This document shows positions 57,990 through 64,000 of a stretch of 64,000 bases of DNA, in pieces. Source of the stretch: Aggregatibacter segnis ATCC 33393 (GTDB lineage Bacteria; Pseudomonadota; Gammaproteobacteria; Enterobacterales; Pasteurellaceae); NCBI RefSeq assembly GCF_000185305.1, contig NZ_GL622200.1, positions 699,252 through 763,251 of the forward strand. Direction: 5' to 3'. A model generated the notes under the pieces. That model saw only the letters and a list, made by a program, of their open reading frames with translations. It searched no databases and had not been told where the DNA came from. The position numbers and the translations under genes are program-made. The stretch's first letter is position 1; every line of letters begins with the position of its first letter.

Positions 57990-59258
57990 TCATTTTGCTG
58001 CATTGAAGGCTTGTTCTAAGTCAGCCAAAATATCTTGAACACTTTCAATACCACAAGAAAGGCGAATTAATCCTGCGGAAATGCCTGCTTTTTCTAATTC
58101 GATTTCACTTAATTGGCGATGCGTTGAGGTCGCAGGATGTAACGCACAAGTACGAATATCCGCCACATGCACTTCACGCGAGGTCATTTGTAAGGCATTT
58201 AGCCATTTTGCCGCAGCGTCTTTGCCCCCCTTGATTTCAAAAGAAATGACACCACACAAACCGTTTGGTAGGTATTTTTGTTTGAGCGCGTAATCCGTGG
58301 AACTGATTAACCCCGGATAGCTTACTTTTGCTACTTGTGGGTGTTTCTCCAAAAACTCAGCCACCGTTTGTGCATTTTCATAATGACGTTGCATACGCAA
58401 TGCAAGGGTTTCCATGCCGACATTCAATAAGAAACTGTTTTGCGGTGCCGGTGTTGCGCCTAAATCACGCATTAATTGCACGCGCGCTTTAACAATATAA
58501 GCGGCAGGGCCAAATGTTTCCGTATAGACTAAACCGTGATACGTTTGGTCCGGTGTGCTTAATTGCGGATATTTGCCGTTATTCCAATTAAAGTTGCCAC
58601 CATCCGTAATAGATCCGCCAAGTGCAATGGCATGGCCATCTAAATATTTAGATGTGCTATGAATAACCACGTTTGCGCCAAATTCGATTGGGCGGCAAAA
58701 ATAAGGAGTGGCAAAGGTGTTGTCGATTAGTAACGGTGCCTGCGCAGCTTGGGCTAAGGCAGCAAATTTTTCAATATCTAGCACTCGTAACGCCGGGTTT
58801 GCAATGGTTTCGGCAAAAACAGCTTTGGTATTTGGACGAATAGCCTTTTTGAGTTCTTCGAGCGGCAAATCTTGATCCACAAAACTGACTTCAATCCCCA
58901 TTTTTTTGAACGTGTGTGCAAATAAATTGTAGGTGCCGCCATAGACACAAGAGGAAGAAATAAAGTGATCACCGGCTTCTAAAATATTCAACATGGCATA
59001 AAACACCGCCGATTGCCCTGAGGCGGTACACATTGTCGCCACACCACCTTCAAGTGCGGTAATTTTTTCTTCTGCAGCATTCGTGGTTGGATTTGCCAGG
59101 CGAGTATAGAAATAGCCAGCCGCTTGCAAATCAAATAATTTACCGATTTCTTCCGCAGAGTCGTAAGTGTAAGTCGTACTTTGTACGATGGGTTGAACAC
59201 GCGGCTCACCATTTTTAGGGCTATAGCCGGCATGGAGACATTTTGTTGCAAATTCCAT
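57990..59258 (-). CDS. metY: O-acetylhomoserine sulfhydrylase
   Basis: A 422-residue PLP enzyme of the Cys/Met metabolism family. The PLP lysine is in IHSTSKYLDGHAIALGGSI (Lys about residue 210), and YTYDSAEEIGKLF and the YTRLANPTTNAAEEKI segment are typical. It makes homocysteine from O-acetylhomoserine and sulfide. The ATG has CAAGGA 7 bases upstream. Its place between dnaK and dnaJ, on their strand, is unusual. An alternative name is cysteine synthase-like sulfhydrylase. Confidence 0.9.
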   Translation of the reverse strand: MEFATKCLHAGYSPKNGEPRVQPIVQSTTYTYDSAEEIGKLFDLQAAGYFYTRLANPTTNAAEEKITALEGGVATMCTASGQSAVFYAMLNILEAGDHFISSSCVYGGTYNLFAHTFKKMGIEVSFVDQDLPLEELKKAIRPNTKAVFAETIANPALRVLDIEKFAALAQAAQAPLLIDNTFATPYFCRPIEFGANVVIHSTSKYLDGHAIALGGSITDGGNFNWNNGKYPQLSTPDQTYHGLVYTETFGPAAYIVKARVQLMRDLGATPAPQNSFLLNVGMETLALRMQRHYENAQTVAEFLEKHPQVAKVSYPGLISSTDYALKQKYLPNGLCGVISFEIKGGKDAAAKWLNALQMTSREVHVADIRTCALHPATSTHRQLSEIELEKAGISAGLIRLSCGIESVQDILADLEQAFNAAK

Positions 59259-59333
59259 TATTTTTCCTTGGGTTGTGTTTATTTTGAGGGGAAAAGTGCG
59301 GTCATTTTTTATAAAATTTTACACACTTTGAGC

Positions 59334-59732
59334 TTAACAATGTGGTTCAACGGCGATATAAATTTCTACTAAACCATCAGAGTGGTATTTTTCAAAATCC
59401 ACAGAATAAGCCCGCTTAAGTAAGCCTTGTTGTTCTTTTTTCCAGATCAGTTGCCATGTTTGATAAATTTCATCTGCTTGGCAACGAAAAACTTCGTAGA
59501 AACTCAAATCTTCAATTTCAATCGCCGGGATATCTGTCTCTAATACGGCTTCACTTGCAATCGCAAAATCATAGTCTGCTTGGTAATTCGCAGCATAATT
59601 AAAATAAATGCCATAACAATAGTGACCTTGTGGCAGTTTATCGAAATTATTTTGCCAAAGGGTTGGGATGATCTTATTTGCTATGTTGTTATTTAAGCGT
59701 TGTTGTACGATTGGGTAGAGTTTTAGCGCCAT
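59334..59732 (-). CDS. GyrI-like/effector-binding-domain protein
   Basis: A 132-residue protein that fits the small-molecule-binding GyrI-like fold: GHYCYGIYFNYAANYQADYDFAI carries the central strands and LVEIYIAVEP the final one. The family includes stand-alone effector-binding domains and DNA gyrase inhibitor-like proteins. There is no DNA-binding region. AGGAGA precedes the ATG. It is on the same strand as dnaK and metY. A more precise function is not evident. Confidence 0.65.
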   Translation of the reverse strand: MALKLYPIVQQRLNNNIANKIIPTLWQNNFDKLPQGHYCYGIYFNYAANYQADYDFAIASEAVLETDIPAIEIEDLSFYEVFRCQADEIYQTWQLIWKKEQQGLLKRAYSVDFEKYHSDGLVEIYIAVEPHC

Positions 59733-59808
59733 TTGTTCTCCTGGTTTATTTTTTCTGACTTCACTTTTTTAAATAAAGTCAGAAAAAATTGTGGTTGATG
59801 AATGCACC

Positions 59809-59838
59809 AAAAGGGCGTATTGCTACGCCCTTTTATTT
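59809..59838. terminator. Terminator after dnaK
   Basis: A 11-bp stem AAAAGGGCGTA / TACGCCCTTTT with loop TTGC. It lies 15 bases from the dnaK stop codon. On the dnaK strand the tail is short (TTTTGG), so read-through into the GyrI-like gene is possible. Confidence 0.65.
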
Positions 59839-59852
59839 TAGTGAGAGTGAAA

Positions 59853-61754
59853 CTACTTATTATCTTTCACTTCTTCAAACTCAGCATCCACAACATCATC
59901 GTTTGGTTTGCCGTTGCTTTGCGCTTGTTGTGGCTCACCTTGCGGTTGTGCTGTTTGTGCAAGTTTTTGTGCAACTTCGGCAAGGGCTTGAAGTTTGGCT
60001 TCAATCACTGCTTTGTCTTCGCCTTTCACTGCTGCTTCTAAGTCGCTTAATGCGCTTTCAATAGCGGCACGATCTGCAGCAGGTACATTGTCACCGGCTT
60101 CACTTAATTGTTTGCGGGTGCTGTGTACAAGGTGATCTGCTTGGTTGCGAGCTTGTACTAATTCTTCAAATTTACGGTCAGACTCCGCGTTCGCTTCGGC
60201 ATCGCGTACCATTTGTTGAATTTCTTCATCACTTAAACCGGAAGATGCTTTAATGGTGATTTGTTGTTCTTTACCTGTGCCTTTGTCTTTCGCAGAAACG
60301 TGGATGATACCGTCTGCATCGATGTCGAAGGTTACTTCAATTTGTGGCATACCACGCGGAGCAGGGTTGATGCCTTCAAGGTTGAATTGACCTAAAGATT
60401 TATTGGCAGAAGCCTGTTTACGTTCACCTTGTAACACATGAATGGTTACCGCACTTTGGTTATCTTCCGCCGTTGAGAACACTTGCGATTTTTTGGTTGG
60501 AATCGTCGTGTTTTTCTCAATTAAAGTGGTCATCACACCACCCATGGTTTCGATACCTAATGATAATGGGGTAACGTCTAACAACAATACGTCTTTTACA
60601 TCACCAGCTAACACACCGCCTTGTACCGCTGCACCAATTGCAACAGCTTCATCCGGGTTCACGTCTTTACGTGGTGCTTTGCCGAAGAATTCTTCCACTT
60701 TTTGTTGAACAAGTGGCATACGGGTTTGACCGCCCACGAGAATAACATCATCAATTTGAGACGCTGTTAATCCGGCATCGTTTAATGCAACTTTTACCGG
60801 CTCAAGGGATTTCGCCACTAAATCTTCCACTAAGGATTCTAATTTCGCACGAGTCAACTTGATGTTTAAGTGTTTAGGACCGGTTGCGTCCGCCGTGATG
60901 TAAGGAAGATTTACATCGGTTTGTTGTGCGGAAGAAAGCTCAATTTTTGCTTTTTCACCGGCTTCTTTTAAACGTTGCATTGCAAGCGGATCTTTGCGTA
61001 AGTCAATGCCTTGTTCTTTTTGGAATTCATCGACTAAATAGTTGATCACACGGTTATCGAAGTCTTCACCCCCTAAGTGAGTATCACCGTTGGTTGCCAA
61101 TACTTCAAAGGTTTTTTCGCCACCCACTTCATCAATTTCGATGATAGATAAGTCGAATGTACCGCCCCCTAAGTCGTAAACCGCGATAGTTTTGTTACCT
61201 TGACCTTTATCTAAGCCGTAAGCTAGTGCGGCTGCAGTAGGCTCGTTGATGATACGTTTAACTTCTAGGCCTGCGATACGACCTGCATCTTTGGTTGCTT
61301 GACGTTGCGCATCGTTAAAGTAGGCAGGCACGGTAATAACCGCTTCAGTAACCGGTTCGCCCAAGAAATCTTCGGCGGTTTTTTTCATTTTTTTCAACAC
61401 TTCGGCAGAAATTTGCGGAGGTGCTAATTTGTCGCCTTTCACTTCAACCCATGCATCGCCATTATCGGCTTTTGTAATAGTAAATGGCATGATGTCGATA
61501 TCACGTTTTACTTCAGCATCTTCAAAACGACGGCCGATTAAACGTTTGATTGCGAATAAGGTGTTTTTTGGGTTGGTCACCGCTTGGCGTTTTGCCGGTT
61601 GACCGACTAAAATTTCGTTATCATTTGTATAAGCAATGATTGACGGCGTGGTGCGATCGCCTTCTGCGTTTTCAATCACACGTGGTTTATCGCCATCCAT
61701 CACAGCAACACAAGAGTTTGTTGTACCTAAGTCAATACCAATAATTTTTCCCAT
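59853..61754 (-). CDS. dnaK: DnaK (Hsp70) chaperone
   Basis: A 633-residue Hsp70. The ATPase domain begins [20 protein letters not shown] and includes [15 protein letters not shown] and [13 protein letters not shown]; the substrate domain follows from about residue 390 and the protein ends in the acidic tail [15 protein letters not shown]. It folds proteins with DnaJ and GrpE. A sigma-32 type promoter lies upstream at 61809-61834. A terminator lies after the stop codon, separating it from the metY and dnaJ genes. Confidence 0.97.
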   Translation of the reverse strand: MGKIIGIDLGTTNSCVAVMDGDKPRVIENAEGDRTTPSIIAYTNDNEILVGQPAKRQAVTNPKNTLFAIKRLIGRRFEDAEVKRDIDIMPFTITKADNGDAWVEVKGDKLAPPQISAEVLKKMKKTAEDFLGEPVTEAVITVPAYFNDAQRQATKDAGRIAGLEVKRIINEPTAAALAYGLDKGQGNKTIAVYDLGGGTFDLSIIEIDEVGGEKTFEVLATNGDTHLGGEDFDNRVINYLVDEFQKEQGIDLRKDPLAMQRLKEAGEKAKIELSSAQQTDVNLPYITADATGPKHLNIKLTRAKLESLVEDLVAKSLEPVKVALNDAGLTASQIDDVILVGGQTRMPLVQQKVEEFFGKAPRKDVNPDEAVAIGAAVQGGVLAGDVKDVLLLDVTPLSLGIETMGGVMTTLIEKNTTIPTKKSQVFSTAEDNQSAVTIHVLQGERKQASANKSLGQFNLEGINPAPRGMPQIEVTFDIDADGIIHVSAKDKGTGKEQQITIKASSGLSDEEIQQMVRDAEANAESDRKFEELVQARNQADHLVHSTRKQLSEAGDNVPAADRAAIESALSDLEAAVKGEDKAVIEAKLQALAEVAQKLAQTAQPQGEPQQAQSNGKPNDDVVDAEFEEVKDNK

Positions 61755-62089
61755 TTGTTTTCTCCTCGTAAAATTTTAAATTCGGTGTAATGGTTTACGG
61801 ATTGTAAGATGTGGATTGAATTTTGCATTTCAAGGCATTTATTTAAAAATTTTTTCAATGCATGAAAAGTGCGGTTCGAAAATCAGATGGATTTTCAGTG
61901 CTAGCTTTACCCAAAGGCTTGTTGCTAGAACGGCACATTTGCGGTTCAATCCTGATTCGTTTTGTAAAATGAGGATAAAAGTAAGAGATTCAAGAGGAAG
62001 AGAAAAATTTAGTGATCTTTTTTCTAAAAAATCAAATTTGTGCTAGATTAGCCGAGCTATTTCACTTTTTATTTATTAAGGACAGAGGT
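61755..62089. other. Divergent intergenic region dnaK-ydgA
   Basis: 335 bases with no gene seen. It contains the dnaK heat-shock promoter at 61809-61834 (minus), an uptake signal at 61867-61875, and a possible plus-strand promoter for ydgA (TTGCGG near 61939 with a TGTAAAAT-like -10 near 61963). Confidence 0.5.
61809..61834 (-). promoter_or_regulatory. Sigma-32 heat-shock promoter of dnaK
   Basis: On the minus strand CTTGAAA (61828-61834), a 13-base spacer and CCACAT (61809-61814) match the sigma-32 consensus CTTGAAA-N13-CCCCAT with one mismatch. It lies 55 bases upstream of the dnaK ATG. Confidence 0.75.
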
Positions 62090-63526
62090 ATGAAAAAATC
62101 AACGTTAACGTTAGGTGTTATTGCTGCATTAGGTGCCGCCTGGGTTGGTGGTGCATGGTACACGGGAAAAGTGGCAGAAGAAGAATTTGTCCATCAAGTC
62201 AATCTCGTGAATAAAGATCTTAGCCAATCAGCTGATTCTCTCGGTTTGGATATTCGCTTTGATCATGTGTCTTTCGAGCGTGGTTTATTTAGTTCTAAAA
62301 CTAAATATGACATTTTAGTGGCTGAGCTTGAAAATCCGAGCAAAACGTGGACGTTGCCATTTGAGGGGACGTTATACCATGGCCCGTTGCCGTTAAATCA
62401 GCTAAGTCATTTTAATTTCATGCCAAGTCTGTTTTCCAGTGTGGATTTGATCACTAAAAATGAAACAACAGCCCCTTGGTTTGAAGCAACAAAAGGTAAA
62501 ACACCGATTACGGTGACTACCTTTGTCGATTATAACCAAAGCGGATCTTCTCATGTGGATCTTGTGCCTTTTGAAGCTGTGATGGAAGAAGGAACATTGG
62601 CTGTGAATGGCTTGGATATGAAACTGGGCTTCAAGCGCGATGGTGTGAATAAATTAGATTTTGCGCTGAATAAACTTCAATATAGTGAGCCGGATAAAAA
62701 TGCTTCTGTTGAATTCAACGATTTGAAAATTGATGCTGAGTATCAACGCATTCCCGAATGGACGTATCTTTCCACCGGCAAACAATCTTTGTCAGGCGGT
62801 GCGGTGAAGTTCAATGCAATAGATTCTGAAGGAAAAAACAATCACGTTGAATTTAAAAATTGGAAAGTCGATTTTGATACGGTAAGAAAAGATAACATCT
62901 TAGATTCCGGGGCAAAAATTGTATTTAACGGAATTTCTGTCCGTGATTTTGATTTAGGAGATTTAACCATTGATATGGCGTTAAACCACGTTGACGGTGA
63001 AACCTTTAACCAGTTAATTCAGGTTTATAACGAATCCGCGAAACAACAGCATGATGAGCTTACCGATGAGGAAGTGCAGATCACGAAAAAATTTATTGAT
63101 ACTCAACCGCAGTTTATCTTAAATCCGACACTTAGCAATAAAGCCGGTAAATTAGCTTCCAATTTAGATATTTCTATGGCAAGCGCTGATTTTGAAAATG
63201 CTATCGGCCAAGGAAAGATTTTCCGTTTGTTTAACCACTTTATTTTCAAAATGGATGCCAATAAAGAAGCGTTAATTGAGGAAGCTGCGACGGTATTGCA
63301 GTTAGACCGACTTGATGATAAAGAACAGGCAACTAAAGTGGCAACAGAACAAGTTAATTTAGGCGTTAAAAATGGTGTGCAGCAAGGTATTCTGGTTGAG
63401 GACGGAAAATCCGTTAAACTCGATCTTGTGCTGGAAAAAGGTGAGCTTAAATTAAACGGAAACGTGATTCCGGAAGAACAGGTGGCTTCAATGTTGTTCT
63501 TAATGGTGATGTCAATGGGACAGTAG
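62090..63526 (+). CDS. ydgA: YdgA family (DUF945) protein
   Basis: A 478-residue protein of the YdgA family. An uncleaved signal anchor is seen at residues 5-22 (LTLGVIAALGAAWVGGAW), followed by YTGK and a long beta-rich periplasmic part with repeated strands such as IRFDHVSFERGLFSSKTKY. The start at 62090 has AGAGG 6 bases upstream; an in-frame start at 62012 would add a segment that hides the anchor. The family is common in gamma-proteobacteria and its function is unknown. Confidence 0.85.
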   Translation: MKKSTLTLGVIAALGAAWVGGAWYTGKVAEEEFVHQVNLVNKDLSQSADSLGLDIRFDHVSFERGLFSSKTKYDILVAELENPSKTWTLPFEGTLYHGPLPLNQLSHFNFMPSLFSSVDLITKNETTAPWFEATKGKTPITVTTFVDYNQSGSSHVDLVPFEAVMEEGTLAVNGLDMKLGFKRDGVNKLDFALNKLQYSEPDKNASVEFNDLKIDAEYQRIPEWTYLSTGKQSLSGGAVKFNAIDSEGKNNHVEFKNWKVDFDTVRKDNILDSGAKIVFNGISVRDFDLGDLTIDMALNHVDGETFNQLIQVYNESAKQQHDELTDEEVQITKKFIDTQPQFILNPTLSNKAGKLASNLDISMASADFENAIGQGKIFRLFNHFIFKMDANKEALIEEAATVLQLDRLDDKEQATKVATEQVNLGVKNGVQQGILVEDGKSVKLDLVLEKGELKLNGNVIPEEQVASMLFLMVMSMGQ

Positions 63527-63561
63527 TTTATATCAATATCCCTCGATAATATTGTGCATAT

Positions 63562-63607
63562 AAAGTGCGGTCGATTTACAAAACGTTTTGAATGTCGACC
63601 GCACTTT
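63562..63607. repeat. Inverted pair of uptake signals after ydgA
   Basis: AAAGTGCGGTCGA (63562-63574) and TCGACCGCACTTT (63595-63607) form a 13-bp stem; the loop contains a second small palindrome CAAAACGTTTTG. The T tract is short. It probably ends the ydgA transcript. Confidence 0.6.
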
Positions 63608-63653
63608 CTGTTTATAGCGCCTTTCTTATCAGAGAATAAATTGATGTAAAACC

Positions 63654-63697
63654 GTGAGTGAGTTCACAAAATTACAAATAACCGTTTGCTTTATAAT
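63654..63697 (+). promoter_or_regulatory. CRP-type promoter of a candidate small RNA
   Basis: GTGA (63654-63657), six bases and TCAC (63664-63667) give a palindromic CRP core at 63660.5. A perfect -10 TATAAT lies at 63692-63697. With a start near 63703 the box is at about -42.5, the class II position, and no good -35 is present, as expected for CRP activation. Confidence 0.5.
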
Positions 63698-63702
63698 GTC
63701 AT

Positions 63703-63797
63703 GTTGCTATCCTTAGCCCCAACAAAAATAAGTGCTATACAAATAGCCAAACATATTTTGCTTTCCGAGTAGTGCCTCCTGTGAGGCACTTTTTTTT
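63703..63797 (+). ncRNA. Candidate CRP-activated small RNA (about 95 nt)
   Basis: A short transcript can be drawn from the TATAAT promoter to an intrinsic terminator: stem AGTGCCTC / GAGGCACT (63771-63778 and 63783-63790), loop CTGT, then seven T. No ORF fits inside. An internal hairpin GCTAT-ACAA-ATAGC lies at 63734-63747, and CCTTAGCCCC (63711-63720) and CCTCC in the terminator could pair with ribosome sites. Hfq is encoded in this window (10201). No known family was recognised. Confidence 0.5.
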
Positions 63798-63837
63798 ACC
63801 CGATTTTTTTCATTCTTGATGGCATGATTTTAAGCAT

Positions 63838-63865
63838 AAAAAAATCCCGCCATAAAAAGCGGGAT
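63838..63865 (-). terminator. Intrinsic terminator of argS
   Basis: On the minus strand ATCCCGC pairs with GCGGGAT over 7 bp around an 8-base loop, followed by a T run. It lies 18 bases after the argS stop codon. Confidence 0.8.
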
Positions 63866-63882
63866 GTGATTTATTAATGAGA

Positions 63883-64000
63883 TTACATTTTCTCAACGGT
63901 TTTAATGCCGAGTAAATCCAATCCTTGTTTTAGCGTTCTTTCTGTTAACAACGCCAGTTTTAAGCGACTGAGTTTCACTTGATGATCGTCATTATTCAGA
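63883..64000 (-). CDS. argS: Arginyl-tRNA synthetase (C-terminal end only)
   Basis: The last 38 codons of a minus-strand gene entering from the right edge. The end reads [20 protein letters not shown] then [11 protein letters not shown], which matches the anticodon-binding C-terminus of ArgS (typically ending LGIETVERM). The active-site region is outside the window. It is followed by its own terminator. Confidence 0.87.
   Translation of the reverse strand, partial: LNNDDHQVKLSRLKLALLTERTLKQGLDLLGIKTVEKM

Noticed and set aside
60442-60708. 88-codon open frame antisense to dnaK
   Set aside because: It is a shadow of the biased codon use of dnaK, with no ribosome site and no recognisable protein.

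Overview
The window looks like chromosomal DNA of a Pasteurellaceae bacterium, most likely Aggregatibacter or a close relative of Haemophilus. The nine-base DNA uptake core AAGTGCGGT and its complement occur about 60 times by hand count, roughly one per kilobase. This is the Haemophilus-type uptake signal. A tri-haem quinol-peroxidase-like protein, an OmpP2-like porin, a short TyrR without its N-terminal domain and the gene neighbourhoods (tsaE-amiB-mutL-miaA-hfq-hflX, cydDC-trxB-cnoX, prlC-ribA-pgpB) support that. No prophage, intact insertion sequence or CRISPR array was seen.

Layout. 1-3748: sapABCD peptide importer on the minus strand, with sapD cut by the window edge. 3749-5229: a low-G+C patch holding a small two-gene cassette (a 61-residue ORF plus a frameshifted, possibly YbjN-like exported protein) preceded by an 18-bp perfect palindrome. 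5230-8792: ycjX, ycjF, tyrR. 8804-15489: minus-strand hflX, hfq, miaA, mutL, amiB, tsaE. 15614-15823: two identical tRNA-Gly genes. 15922-20475: orn, rsgA and the PTS operon ptsH-ptsI-crr. 20600-31398: prlC, a DUF454 membrane protein, a lipoprotein solute-binding protein, ribA, pgpB, nagK, several envelope lipoproteins, a kinase-like protein, a DUF455 protein and tesB. 31527-31636: 4.5S RNA. 31656-37115: cydC, cydD, trxB, cnoX. 37304-42528: a GlxA-type regulator divergent from an exported metallo-beta-lactamase-fold protein, ygiD, an SMR transporter gene broken by an amber codon, and catalase. 42725-51900: rhodanese, yeaD, yoaA, tsaB, slp, fadD, rnd and the tri-haem peroxidase. 51901-52817: about 0.9 kb without an intact gene but with remnants of a decayed coding sequence. 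52818-53106: tRNA-Lys, tRNA-Leu, tRNA-Gly. 53261-64000: pgsA, metC, porin, dnaJ, metY, a GyrI-like protein, dnaK, ydgA, a candidate small RNA and the 3' end of argS.

How the parts fit. Carbon-state control by cAMP-CRP is suggested at three places where a CRP-like box sits at a canonical distance from a promoter: ptsHI-crr, the porin and the candidate small RNA near the right end. The peroxidase gene has an FNR-like box centred at -41.5 from a plausible start, fitting a respiratory peroxidase used when oxygen is low. dnaK has a good sigma-32 promoter, but dnaJ is separated from it by a methionine-biosynthesis gene and a terminator. Many convergent gene pairs are closed by hairpins made of two inverted uptake sequences.

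The items most worth following up are the candidate CRP-controlled small RNA (63703-63797), the sapA-ycjX cassette with its A6 frameshift and palindrome, the amber codon at the conserved tryptophan of the SMR transporter, the terminator-like uptake-sequence hairpin at the start of hflX, and the decayed gene next to tRNA-Lys. All calls come from reading the sequence; no database search was run.
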